Positions 17,901 through 26,807 are shown, counted from the first letter of the stretch. The stretch is 64,000 bases of DNA from Spirosoma fluviale (GCF_900230225.1 NZ_OCNH01000008.1:124001-188000), one strand, 5' to 3'. The notes: generated from the letters alone by a model not told the origin. Numbers and translations are program-made.

Positions 17901-18004
17901 ACTGCCTTTACATCGTGTAAACAGCCCCTGAGCTTGCTAATTCTATCGTAGTTGTTGATACCAACCAATAAGGCGTATACCATCGGAGGTTTCTGCGTAC
18001 TCAT
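14951..18004 (-). CDS. Caspase-like protease fused to an SGNH hydrolase
   Basis: 1017 residues from ATG 18004 (an in-frame GTG at 18094 adds 30 residues with no domain). N-terminal peptidase C14/metacaspase-like domain, about 8-290: catalytic His in YYSGHG (H94) and Cys in DCCHSG (C156). The middle (about 300-740) is beta-rich and contains a DYTFHIRAGEVYLTL segment and a low-complexity Gly/Ala stretch; family not recognised. The C-terminus (about 770-1017) is an SGNH/GDSL hydrolase: GDSW with S779, SGGGND block, and the final D989-x-x-H992 in DEIHP. So one chain carries a Cys protease and a Ser hydrolase. No signal peptide or clear membrane helix, so cytosolic. Divergent from the CHAT-STAND operon, 289 bp between starts. 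Probably an effector of a conflict system (inference). Confidence 0.87.
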   Translation of the reverse strand: MSTQKPPMVYALLVGINNYDRISKLRGCLHDVKAVENYLTQRTTFDFSLTGNRTGKIKKLTDEQATRHGIANGFRQHLSQATKNDTVLFYYSGHGTQEQAHAIWEETDRKLECLVCYDGGTTKPAEFLLTDKELRFLIHELYQKTGAHIVTLFDCCHSGDNTRNAALVEATHEDVLARRLGGSAFPMRNWSDFMFSDTLAEADVAGKRVMDFLPQGAHIQMAACESNQTAVEVAGEGIFTKTLLKTLTDAAGNLSYNTLRSRIRQYMRAGYEQTPRVYAPIEPEKLLNLGVFNQPIAPQQTISEAVYNAKTGWQLNVGAIHGVDARTTVTLIDPGNAHKTIPVRVSTVGVFVDYTLLTDTASLHQGTIYKAMVSGLMTQELVLELQNHDGNPKAVEEMIVSMQGAARGSFSFGGEEGKANGQAQAEKDSGMAQRADYTFHIRAGEVYLTLPNDPYRPLLRPIPFVAGRNQGHVLRTMQHVSRWHFIKDLQNPIIPQNFPEQALAVELTRVMANGTTQVIDTSRGVAAITYEQIDQVWKGTIQLKITNITGQDLYVCAAYLSKEFGSFLDFLPSRVYLLPAGASVYLGRNGKDRIGYRFGRVAQEYNWPERTEFIKFISSTTEFDGEALTLEELPQPLTTNDIGKNTDATFRGDLDVEDDTKVTFDGWITQTIRLNFKNPVYNQPEPETLKALLEWEETAYFAGGLYGTVKPDAFGQPTIWELNEEISKGLKVSEEKKNIFTDFKLFAANQIESAQRRKRYRNLLKQDPNRLRIVAEGDSWFQYPILLEDTLDHLYKLYAIRSFAEAGDTLENYMKKREYLDAIGEENAHFFLVSGGGNDILGEQFEHFLRDSPDPDGTTVQKYFNTSLDAKLTDLESFYEDMFGQLLDRYPDLYILVHSYDYVIPLDTDDPINKKKSSWLGKYLIKRGIRPQTEREQCINFIMDEFNKRLKSVVERTNNRFRNPDNKTLPDRVSYIDVRTVVNRTSWFDEIHPTNEGFQLVANRFIEEIEEIRKRIN

Positions 18005-18293
18005 GTCAAGGGGTTGTTTTTGTTGATTGAAACCAGTTCCGGCTGGTGGTAAGGTATCAAAATGTATGATGTCTGGAACGTATAGGATACGCACAGTAAA
18101 GTAAATTATCGGTTAGCCCGGTGAAGAAGGCTATGTTTTTATCGAACGGTATAAAAATTACAGCGCCTGACACAATCCTGTAATTGACTTGATATGAACA
18201 AATTAACTTCGATAAAAACCAGCCTGATTACGTACCTTTTTACTTATCTTGAAACCTGAATCAGCCAATTGCCTTACTTACGCATCCAACGCA

Positions 18294-20156
18294 ATGGATA
18301 CCCTCCTGCTCTGTTACGCGAATGACCGCAACCGTCCTTTAGAGACCTTAGGCAACGAGGATAGCGACGTTGACCGATTACTTGACCCGCGCAGCAGTAA
18401 AAACCATTTTCAGAAAATACGCGATTCGTTTGCGACCACCGAATCTGTAGCCGGTAAGATTTTAACCTATCAGGCGTCACTCTGCCTATTCCACTTTAGC
18501 GGTCATGCCGGGAGCACGGCATTACAACTGGAAGATGCTACGGCCAGGGGCGTGGGCGTGGCTCAGCTATTGGCCCGCTGCCCCAACCTGCGGCTAATTT
18601 TCCTGAATGGATGCTCAACGTTAAACCACGTCCGGCTACTGGCAGATCAGCACGTGAAAGCGGCCGTTATTGCCACACGGTCGCCCGTAGATGACTACTC
18701 CGCTACCCAGTTCGCCAGTGCGTTTTATCAGGCCCTGGCGAATCAGTATTCCCTACAGGAAGCCGTGGAGCAAGCTCGTTTGCGCGTACAGATAAAAATC
18801 AGAACAGACGTCCGGCGCATTGCCCGTGGCGATCTGGATACGGCGCCGGAGGTTAGTCCTGATCAATGGTATTTTTTTTGTCCTGATGAAGAGACGGCCA
18901 ATTGGGAACTGCCCACGGGTGAGGTTACCGACGAGGCACCGTACATACCTAATACAACCCTGCGCCGAACGCTTTTCGATGCGCTGCGTTTGCACGACCC
19001 AACACTGACCGAACAATACCGAATGAAACAAAAACAGACCCTTTCGGATGAGGGTCTACGAAGCTGGCTGCACGAAGAAGTACTTCAGCGACTGCCTTTC
19101 CCGATTTCGGAGCCGCTCCGGAAACTACTTTGTCCGCACATTTCACCGGAGAATAAACTCATTCCTGTTCGCGCAACGAGAGATCGACTAATCAACTACA
19201 CAACGCTTCTGGATTCAACGGTCGACCTCTTGATGAGTACACTATTGTCTCAGATTCGGGACTGGCTACAGAGCGCCGACCCGGTTATTGCCAGGGTTGA
19301 CGCAGCTACGCACCAACTCGTTGAGGAATTGATAACTAACGGATGGTCAAACTGGCAAACCGACCGGATTGTGACTTCGGTTCGGCCGCTCCGGGCGTTT
19401 CTTGAACAGCAGCACACTCCCCACTTCATTGACGAGTTGACCACCTGGCTCGATCAGTTTCAGCAGGAGACGCAGTTAGAGGGCAGCCTTCAGTTTCTTT
19501 ATACGCTCAAAGAACGACTTACCCAGCCAAACGGAATCGGGAATGTAGCTGCGCTTTGCCAGGTTGGCGAAGAACACCTCAGCGAATTAATAAAGCACAT
19601 GGGCTTCTGGGCGAGGTACCGGCTCGAATCGTTCAAAAACATACGCGCTATTCGCTTCTACCGGCAACAACCCGCTTATCGGCACGAAATGGTCGTACTG
19701 CGAACCAGTCAGAGCTACCGTACCGACGAAATGTATTTTCAGGAAATTCAATTCGCCGACCTGTGGGATTGCCAATCGGTACTGCTGGTAAAAATTACGC
19801 GTCAACTGAGGGAAGGAACGGTTACCGAAGAACTTCAGGCGAAGGGGTTCCTAAACCTGTCTCCGTTTTTGATCGACAAAAACGTTTTTTTCAAGAGCGA
19901 CAACGCCGTTTTTGACCTATACAGTTTTCATTCCGGCGAGTCGGACAGGTTGCGTTTCAAACACGTTGCCCGTCCTGAAGATACTGGGCTGTTTGTGGGT
20001 CCGGTTGATGAGGAATTGTGGGCCAAGCAGGATTTCGGCGTTCTGCGAGAGCAATTCCAGTCGTTACGGACGCTGCTTGGCCTGCCCCAGGTGTTACCGA
20101 CTACGGCAACAACAAACACCAATGATCTTGATCCCAGCGAACTATCCCGCATTTAA
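18294..20156 (+). CDS. CHAT-domain (caspase-like) protease
   Basis: 620 residues from ATG 18294; a TTG 45 bp upstream is possible but adds no conserved sequence. CHAT domain at about 1-185: LFHFSGHAG with H71 and IFLNGCST with C107, the His-Cys dyad of caspase-clan enzymes, then AVIATRSPVDD and a helix with YSLQEAVEQAR. The remaining ~430 residues are mostly helical and unrecognised; they may bind partners or substrates. CHAT proteases act in separase-like cleavage, gasdermin activation and type III-E CRISPR complexes. The stop is separated by 3 nt from the next ATG, implying translational coupling with the STAND NTPase. Confidence 0.88.
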   Translation: MDTLLLCYANDRNRPLETLGNEDSDVDRLLDPRSSKNHFQKIRDSFATTESVAGKILTYQASLCLFHFSGHAGSTALQLEDATARGVGVAQLLARCPNLRLIFLNGCSTLNHVRLLADQHVKAAVIATRSPVDDYSATQFASAFYQALANQYSLQEAVEQARLRVQIKIRTDVRRIARGDLDTAPEVSPDQWYFFCPDEETANWELPTGEVTDEAPYIPNTTLRRTLFDALRLHDPTLTEQYRMKQKQTLSDEGLRSWLHEEVLQRLPFPISEPLRKLLCPHISPENKLIPVRATRDRLINYTTLLDSTVDLLMSTLLSQIRDWLQSADPVIARVDAATHQLVEELITNGWSNWQTDRIVTSVRPLRAFLEQQHTPHFIDELTTWLDQFQQETQLEGSLQFLYTLKERLTQPNGIGNVAALCQVGEEHLSELIKHMGFWARYRLESFKNIRAIRFYRQQPAYRHEMVVLRTSQSYRTDEMYFQEIQFADLWDCQSVLLVKITRQLREGTVTEELQAKGFLNLSPFLIDKNVFFKSDNAVFDLYSFHSGESDRLRFKHVARPEDTGLFVGPVDEELWAKQDFGVLREQFQSLRTLLGLPQVLPTTATTNTNDLDPSELSRI

Positions 20157-20159
20157 ATT

Positions 20160-23100
20160 ATGTCTGCCTTTTCATTGATCAAAAGTCCGTTCAAGTTTCT
20201 GGAGGCTTACACGGCGCAGGATAAGGGCCGATTCTTCGGTAGACGGGCCGAGCAACAGCGGCTTGTCGAACTGATTTTTCGCTCGCGGCTCCTGCTGGTC
20301 TACGGTCAGTCCGGAACGGGCAAAACGAGCCTGGTGCAGTGCGGATTGGCCCAGGCGCTATCCTCCTCCGATTATTTCCCGATCCTCATCCGCCGACGTT
20401 CGAACATCATCCAATCGTTGCAAACCGCGCTGTCTGGCGTTCTGGACAGTGAAGAAACGACCGATACTGCCGAGATGGTCAATCAAGTGGCTCGCTACGC
20501 ATTACGGCCTGTTTACTTAATCTTCGACCAGTTTGAGGAATTGTTCATCAGTGGCGATCCCACCGAGCAAAGTCAGTTTTTTACCCTCCTCAAAACGCTG
20601 TATCAATCATCGGCAAGCTGCAAACTGCTGCTGGTCATGCGGGAGGAATACATCGCGTCGCTTTACACCTATGAAGACCGGCTGCCGGGTTTGTTTGATT
20701 TTCGGCTGCGGGTAGAGCCCATGAGCGAACGGAACCTGCACGAAGTGATCGTTGGAACGTGTCGGCAGGCGGGGATTACCGTAACGGACGAAGACCAAAC
20801 CGTACAGGCGATCATTCGTAATAACCAAACTGCACATAACTCATTTCAACTACCCTACCTACAGGTGTACCTCGACCGGCTCTGGCGTTCGGCTCAGGCT
20901 CAAACAGGCCCTACCCTCTTCGATCCGGCCCTGGTGAAGCGGGTAGGGCGCATCGACGATGTGCTCACGCTGTTTATGGAAGAGCAGGCAGAATCCATTC
21001 GTAGTCAACTTGCCGAGGCCGACCAGCCAGCCGTTAAAACCCTTCTGGAAGCATTGGCAACGTACGAAGGAACCCGACGGGAATGCAGCCTGGAAACACT
21101 GCAGGATGAAACCGGACTGGCTTTGCCGTTGATCAGCAGCGTTGTCAAGGCTTTAGAAGACGCCCGTATTTTACAGGCAGATGAAGGTATGTATGAACTG
21201 GCTCACGACAGCCTGGCCAAGATAATTGACAACGGCCGGTCGGTGGAGCAGCGGCAGCTAAACGCCCTCATCAAGCGATTGAACGACTCGTTTCAGGAGT
21301 ACACCCTCAACCAAAACGCCAGCGATTTATTGCTTTCCCAACGCCGGTTGGCCGAAATTCAACTGTATGAATCATCTCTGCAAACGACCTTAGCGCGTAA
21401 CGCACCCAACAGCGAAGCTATCTGGCAGTTTGTGCAGCAAAGCCGCGAACGGGTTAAGCAACAGCAACAGCAGGAAATCGACGAGCAGCGTCGTAAAAAT
21501 GCACGTTTACAGCAAACGGTAGCTATTGTATCCGTGCTGTTAGTCCTTGCCGTTATATCAATCTATTATGCAGTGCGTCAAGGTCAGGAGGCATTGGACC
21601 AACGGCAAAGGGCAATCCGTCAAAGGGCGCTGGCCGAACAGCAAACCCGTTTTGCCAAAGCGCTGTTCTGGGCTTACGACAGCGATAAGCTACCCCTAAC
21701 GCAAGCCATGCGCCTGTTTGAGCGGGCAGACAGGTACGCTCCTCACAATGCGTTGGTTCAGGGCCGTTTGTTCGACCGCTTTAACGGTGCCGATAAAGCC
21801 CTGCTTAACCAGATCGACTTCGTTCATAAGGGATCGGTTCATGCTGTTCAGTTCTCGCCCGACGGCCATGCGGTTTTGACCGCTTCGGCCGATAACACTG
21901 CCAAACTCTGGACCCTGAAGGGACAGCTTCTGGCAACATTGACGCACGGAAATTGGGTTAACTCGGTTGATTTCTCACCGAATGGTTCGTTTTTACTAAC
22001 GGCTTCGGCCGATGGTACAGCTAAGGTGTGGGATCTGACGGGTAAGTTACTGAAAACGCTTCCTCACCGGAATTGGGTGCTTTCGGCCCGATTTTCAAAA
22101 GATGGCAACTTTATCGTCACATCATCCCGGGATTCCACCGCCAAAGTATGGCGTATTGACGGTCAATTTATAACCAGCCTACCCCATCGCAAAACCGTTG
22201 TTTCAGCGCACTTTTCACCCGACGGCAAGCGAGTTTTAACGGCCTCTCAAGACTACACCGCCAACTTATGGACCCTGGAAGGCAAACTGATAAAACCATT
22301 TACGCATACAGGATGGGTTAATTCGGCCCGGTTCTCGCCCGACGGCACCAAAATCCTGACTGCCTCCTGGGATCACACCGCTAAACTGTGGAATCTTGAC
22401 GGACAGCTACTAAAAGTATTACGACATAAAGCTTCGGTCAATTCAGCGCAGTTTTCCCCGGATGGCACTAAAATTATAACCGCTTCAGGTGACTACACAG
22501 CCAAAGTCTGGAACCTCAGCGGAGACGTATTGGTGACAATGACGCATCAAGAACCGGTCAGCTCGGCCCAATTTTCCGGAAACGGCAGTCTAATCCTGAC
22601 CACATCGAGCGATAAAGCCGCCGATTTATGGACTAGCAACGGGCAGCAGCTGGCTACTTTATCGCACGCTGACTGGGTCAATGCGGCACAGTTTTCTGTT
22701 GATGGAAACCGAATTTTGACAGCGTCCCGAGATCGGACTGCGAAACTGTGGAATCTACATGAGCAGGTCTTGAGACTGATAAACCACCAGGCAATTGTTG
22801 TATCAGCTCAGTTTTCACCCAGTGGCGAAACGTTGCTGACAGGTTCGGCAGATGGTACAGCCAGACTCTGGAATGCTAAAGGGCAAGTACTGGCCACTTT
22901 GCTACATCAGGGAGTTATTAACTCAACCCGATTTTCTCCCAATGGAAACCGGTTACTGACCGCTTCAGACGACAATACGGGCAAAGTATGGGATTTAACC
23001 GGACAACTTCTGGCAACCTTGCCGCATCAGGGGAGAGTAGTATCGGCGGTTTTTTCTCCAGATGGCAACCGAATTTTAACCGCTTCGGCCGACAAAACGG

Positions 23101-23834
23101 CCAAACTCTGGATGCCAGATGGCAAACTACTTAAGACGTTAACCCACCAGGGGCCTGTGCTAACAGCCGAATTTTCGCGTATGAGCGATGCCATTGTAAC
23201 GGCTTCGGAAGATGGTTTGGCTAAACTCTGGAATTATGACGGTACTCTGTTAGCATCCCTGCCCCACAACAAAGCGGTTGTATCGGCGCAATTCTCGCCT
23301 GATAGTAAATTACTTGTCACAGCTTCGGCGGATGGCACGGCTAAGCTGTGGAACCGGCAGGCAAAAGTAGTCGCAACGCTGCCCCATCAGGGACCGGTTA
23401 ACTCGGTGCAGTTTTCTCCGCAAGGCGATAGTATACTAACGGCTTCCCGAGACAATACAGCCAGACTCTGGAATTTGACAGGAAAATCGATTGCCATTTT
23501 GCGTCACCAGGCTTCGGTTCTATCGGCTCAATTTTCTCCTGATGGCAATACTATCCTGACCGTGTCTGACTATAAGGTCAATTTGTGGGATCGTAAGGGC
23601 GACGCAGTGGCAAGTTTGTACCATCTGCCTTTGAGCAAAGCGTTATACTATCAACCTCAGATTAAATCAGCGCAGTTTTCCCCGGATGGCCACCAATTTC
23701 TAACTACATCGGGCAAAACGGTTAAGCTATGGTACAAAGCCGATGGAGCTTTACAGTGGCTAAAGAAGAATAATGATAACGTAGCTCCTCTGTCGCAGGA
23801 GAACAGGCAGCGTTATGGCGTGAGCGACCAATAA
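20160..23834 (+). CDS. nSTAND NTPase with membrane helix and 16 WD40 repeats
   Basis: 1224 residues. Walker A GQSGTGKTS at 49-57; Walker B VYLIFDQFEE with D123; the ELAHDSLAKII motif that closes nSTAND1 winged-helix regions near 350-362. A Gln/Arg-rich coiled coil (about 425-450) leads to a hydrophobic stretch of about 20 residues (453-472) that looks like one membrane helix, then another charged helix. From about 556 to 1200 there are 16 WD40 repeats with a ~40-residue period (VxSAxFSPDGxxxLTAS, DxTAKLW), enough for two propellers. STAND proteins are ATP-gated switches that oligomerise on ligand binding. Coupled to the CHAT gene upstream, so a sensor/regulator of the proteases is the best reading. 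Confidence 0.9.
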   Translation: MSAFSLIKSPFKFLEAYTAQDKGRFFGRRAEQQRLVELIFRSRLLLVYGQSGTGKTSLVQCGLAQALSSSDYFPILIRRRSNIIQSLQTALSGVLDSEETTDTAEMVNQVARYALRPVYLIFDQFEELFISGDPTEQSQFFTLLKTLYQSSASCKLLLVMREEYIASLYTYEDRLPGLFDFRLRVEPMSERNLHEVIVGTCRQAGITVTDEDQTVQAIIRNNQTAHNSFQLPYLQVYLDRLWRSAQAQTGPTLFDPALVKRVGRIDDVLTLFMEEQAESIRSQLAEADQPAVKTLLEALATYEGTRRECSLETLQDETGLALPLISSVVKALEDARILQADEGMYELAHDSLAKIIDNGRSVEQRQLNALIKRLNDSFQEYTLNQNASDLLLSQRRLAEIQLYESSLQTTLARNAPNSEAIWQFVQQSRERVKQQQQQEIDEQRRKNARLQQTVAIVSVLLVLAVISIYYAVRQGQEALDQRQRAIRQRALAEQQTRFAKALFWAYDSDKLPLTQAMRLFERADRYAPHNALVQGRLFDRFNGADKALLNQIDFVHKGSVHAVQFSPDGHAVLTASADNTAKLWTLKGQLLATLTHGNWVNSVDFSPNGSFLLTASADGTAKVWDLTGKLLKTLPHRNWVLSARFSKDGNFIVTSSRDSTAKVWRIDGQFITSLPHRKTVVSAHFSPDGKRVLTASQDYTANLWTLEGKLIKPFTHTGWVNSARFSPDGTKILTASWDHTAKLWNLDGQLLKVLRHKASVNSAQFSPDGTKIITASGDYTAKVWNLSGDVLVTMTHQEPVSSAQFSGNGSLILTTSSDKAADLWTSNGQQLATLSHADWVNAAQFSVDGNRILTASRDRTAKLWNLHEQVLRLINHQAIVVSAQFSPSGETLLTGSADGTARLWNAKGQVLATLLHQGVINSTRFSPNGNRLLTASDDNTGKVWDLTGQLLATLPHQGRVVSAVFSPDGNRILTASADKTAKLWMPDGKLLKTLTHQGPVLTAEFSRMSDAIVTASEDGLAKLWNYDGTLLASLPHNKAVVSAQFSPDSKLLVTASADGTAKLWNRQAKVVATLPHQGPVNSVQFSPQGDSILTASRDNTARLWNLTGKSIAILRHQASVLSAQFSPDGNTILTVSDYKVNLWDRKGDAVASLYHLPLSKALYYQPQIKSAQFSPDGHQFLTTSGKTVKLWYKADGALQWLKKNNDNVAPLSQENRQRYGVSDQ
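21825..23735 (+). repeat. 16 tandem WD40-coding repeats, ~120-nt period
   Basis: Each unit begins with a His codon, then a V(N/V)SAxFSPDG block and ends with TAKLW followed by a short link. Spacing is about 40 codons. Units are far more alike to each other than typical WD40 blades (for example LTASADGTAKLW recurs almost unchanged), which suggests recent amplification or gene conversion. The last two units are the most diverged. Confidence 0.85.
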
Positions 23835-23940
23835 ATAGAATTTGCTACTTACGCGTGCGACTGCTCAAACGCTGATGCCTACCGATAAAGATACTTGTAT
23901 CCGCCAAGGGTGGCAGATCAAACAAGTACGCCAAATGGAC

Positions 23941-24285
23941 TTAAGCTACCATTAACTCATCGAACTCATGAACCTCAACCTGATTGAATAACAAATCGGC
24001 AGGCACAAGTTTAGGCTTTTTTGAACTAACCAATCGGGGCAGCATACATTCCAGAAAGTAAAAAAGTGGTGATTGGCCCTCCAGTTGAACCATACTGACC
24101 GTGTCGAACCAACTGACCGGAATTAACTGAGCCGCTTTCTTGAACGGATGATGGGGAAACGAAACAAAGGCCTGCTGCTGATCAGGCGTAATAAAGTGAA
24201 CGTAAATGTGTTGAGGCTTATCGTCGAAGGTTGGATAAGCATACTCAAATAAGCCTGACTGAGGAAAGGTAGTTGGTATTAGCAT
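23941..24285 (-). CDS. Hypothetical protein, 114 residues
   Basis: Not recognised. Starts MLIPTTFPQSG; contains a strand-rich stretch (HIYVHFITPDQQQAFVSFP) and a helix-like segment (FYFLECMLPRLVSS), with an acidic tail. No signal peptide or membrane helix. Convergent with the STAND gene, with 106 bp between, and with no long hairpin between them. Could be an accessory of the neighbouring protease locus or unrelated; a chance frame is not excluded. Confidence 0.45.
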   Translation of the reverse strand: MLIPTTFPQSGLFEYAYPTFDDKPQHIYVHFITPDQQQAFVSFPHHPFKKAAQLIPVSWFDTVSMVQLEGQSPLFYFLECMLPRLVSSKKPKLVPADLLFNQVEVHEFDELMVA

Positions 24286-24631
24286 CTTTGGTTCTGGCTT
24301 AAGCCGTTAAGGGTGAAAAAGCTAAAAAGATTGATACGTATACGAGTGTGTTTTATAAAAAATCAATGACCAGGCTTCTTCAGGTAAGCAAACTAACGAT
24401 TGTAAATGGTGGGGTAAATCAGCCTGGTCATTGATTTCATTACAAAAATAGTCAAGCCCCTCTCCTTACTATATGATATCGATCAGGCAACTGTATGAGC
24501 AAAATCACTAAGCTGTATTCAACTGACAGGGCAACCAATTTCGCTGCTCATGCCACATTTTCTATCCTGGACTCGTATGTCATTAGGTATCCGTAAAATT
24601 TTCGCCTAATACATCGAATGAATAGCCGTAG

Positions 24632-24862
24632 ACGTTTAAGCCTAAAAGTGCGTCTGCCTACTTCCATTTCTCTCATCCGGATCTGCAAAAAGGATCAGCC
24701 TATAAGTTATACGTTGGTGGAAGTTATAGCGGTGGGAACTTCGTTGGCAATACCAGTGGCTAGGGCGTATACACGGGAAGAACCTACTCAAATTCGGGCG
24801 CTACCCTGAAAGCTACTCCTACAACCTCAACGACAACTACTGTCAATACGATTTCTTTCTAA
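24632..24862 (+). pseudogene. Remnant of a carbohydrate-binding-domain-like protein
   Basis: The frame reads TFKPKSASAYFHFSHPDLQ, a Gly/Ser/Tyr-rich stretch (YKLYVGGSYSGG), then a TAG at 24761-24763, then GVYTGRTYSNSG and a Thr-rich end, stopping at TAA 24860-24862. A TAG at 24629-24631 closes it upstream. Gly/Ser/Tyr repeats ending in a short beta tail resemble the C-termini of secreted Bacteroidota carbohydrate-binding proteins; this is pattern recognition only. It lies just upstream of the two sulfatase genes. The rest of the gap (24286-25090) shows no gene. Confidence 0.45.
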
Positions 24863-25090
24863 ACTAACGTGACTTCGAGATTACATGAAGCCAAGCCGTT
24901 TCATGTGTTGCGTCCCATTCCGCAACGGGAAATAGATACGAATAAAAAATTAAAGCCGAATACCGGTTATTAAGTAGTTAGCTGCCATTGCGTCTTTTTT
25001 GTTATGCTGATGATGCCGGGCGACCGGTGCTGAGGCATGATAAAAAGACTCAATTGATTTTCTGTACCGTTTCCCGTTTCCCAATTTTCT

Positions 25091-26668
25091 ATGAAAAACC
25101 CACTTTTTTACACGTTTGGCCTGCTGGCGCTCATTGGCTCGCTAACGGCCTTTCGGCCTCAGTTAGCCGGTAACGAGGCTCCCGGCCAATCGTCGGCGAG
25201 TCCCCCTGCGGCCAAACCAAAGAACATTATTTACATCCTGGCCGACGATCATCGGTACGATTTTATGGGCTTTACGGGCAAGGTTGCCGGGCTGAAAACC
25301 CCTAACCTCGACCGGCTCGCGGCCGAAGGTGCCCATGTTCGAAATGCCTTTGTCAGTACCGCCCTTTGTTCACCCAGCCGCGCCAGTATCCTGAGTGGCC
25401 AGTATGCCCACACGCATAAGGTGGTCGACAATTTTGCCCCCATGACGCCGGGGCTGAAGTTCTTTCCGCAGTATTTGCAAAAGGCAGGCTACAAAACGGC
25501 TTTTCTGGGCAAATGGCACATGGGTAACGCCGACGATGCCCCCCAACCAGGTTTCGACTACTGGCTAAGTTTTAAAGGGCAGGGCGTTTATTACAACCCG
25601 ACGTTTAACATCAACGGCAAACAGGTTGCCCACGGGGATAGCAGTTACACTACTGATCTGCTGACCGATTATGCCGTTAAGTGGCTGAGTTCGCTTAATA
25701 AAGACAAGCCGTTTTGCCTGTACCTGTCTCATAAAGCCGTTCACGCGGACTTTCAACCGGCCAGACGCCACAAAGGCATGTACCGAAACATGCCCATCAA
25801 TTATCCGGAAACGATGTACCTGACGGCTTCTGATACAAGTAAAGTCTGGGGCGGATCCACGCCGGGAACCAGGCCATCGGTAAATCCGGAAACCAAAGCC
25901 TTGCAGGTGAATATGGCCGATATGCCCAACTGGGTGAAACAGCAGCGTTACAGCTGGCATGGTGTCGATTACCTGTACCACGGGGCCATTGATTTCAACG
26001 ATTTTTACCGGCAGTACTGCGAAACCCTGATGGGTGTCGACGACAGTGTTGGGCGGGTGTTAAAATGGCTGGAAGAAAATGGCCAGTTGGAAAACACAAT
26101 GGTCGTTTACATGGGCGATAACGGGTTCAGCTTTGGCGAACGGGGCCTGATCGACAAGCGGCACATGTACGAAGAGTCGATGCGGGTGCCGCTGCTGGTT
26201 CGTTGCCCGGCTATTGTAAAACCCGGTACCAAGCTGGAGCAGGTTATTCAGAATGTAGACATTGCCCCAACGTTTCTGGCGTATGCGGGTCTGGCTAAAC
26301 CCGCCCAGATGCAGGGAAACTCGTTCCTGCCCCTGCTCAAAGGCGAAACCATACCCTGGCGCGACCGGGCTTTTTACGAATACTACTGGGAGGCCGATTT
26401 TCCCCAGACGCCCACCATGTTTGGCGTTAGAAATGACCGCTACAAGTACATCTTTAATCACGGCGTTTGGGAAGCCAACGAGTTGTACGATCTGAAAAAC
26501 GACCCGCAGGAAGTGAACAATCTGATTCGCAGCCCGGAACATCAGGAGATAGCAAGAGATCTGAAAGGTCAGGTATTCGACTGGCTCGAATCGACCAATG
26601 GATTGCAGATTCCGCTTCATTCGATCAAGCAGAAACGCTTCGACCACCGCTACCGGGGTAATTACTAA
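25091..26668 (+). CDS. Secreted sulfatase (type I, formylglycine-dependent)
   Basis: 525 residues with an N-terminal signal (hydrophobic 5-22). The sulfatase signature CSPSR (C93) is the Cys-type site that an FGE-like enzyme converts to formylglycine; ADDH at 51-54 supplies metal ligands, KWHMGN is another family motif, and MGDNGFSFGERG near residue 338 supplies the second Asp-Asn pair. Such enzymes remove sulfate esters from polysaccharides or glycans. Partnered with a second sulfatase 140 bp downstream on the same strand. A dedicated maturase was not seen in the window. Confidence 0.93.
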   Translation: MKNPLFYTFGLLALIGSLTAFRPQLAGNEAPGQSSASPPAAKPKNIIYILADDHRYDFMGFTGKVAGLKTPNLDRLAAEGAHVRNAFVSTALCSPSRASILSGQYAHTHKVVDNFAPMTPGLKFFPQYLQKAGYKTAFLGKWHMGNADDAPQPGFDYWLSFKGQGVYYNPTFNINGKQVAHGDSSYTTDLLTDYAVKWLSSLNKDKPFCLYLSHKAVHADFQPARRHKGMYRNMPINYPETMYLTASDTSKVWGGSTPGTRPSVNPETKALQVNMADMPNWVKQQRYSWHGVDYLYHGAIDFNDFYRQYCETLMGVDDSVGRVLKWLEENGQLENTMVVYMGDNGFSFGERGLIDKRHMYEESMRVPLLVRCPAIVKPGTKLEQVIQNVDIAPTFLAYAGLAKPAQMQGNSFLPLLKGETIPWRDRAFYEYYWEADFPQTPTMFGVRNDRYKYIFNHGVWEANELYDLKNDPQEVNNLIRSPEHQEIARDLKGQVFDWLESTNGLQIPLHSIKQKRFDHRYRGNY

Positions 26669-26807
26669 CGTCAGCGACGGGGCTTTTTGTGGCACGTCGA
26701 GCTACTCTACCCCAGCCGCAAAATCGGCCATAAACTAAACGACAGGCTGTTTGCCTCTCCCGGCACGTACTACAGTTAGTAAAAATCCCTATCTAACCCG
26801 TAAACCA

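Noticed and set aside
21825..23735. Possible CRISPR-like periodic repeats
   Set aside because: The ~120-nt period is the in-frame WD40 blade period, with no short spacers and no cas genes.
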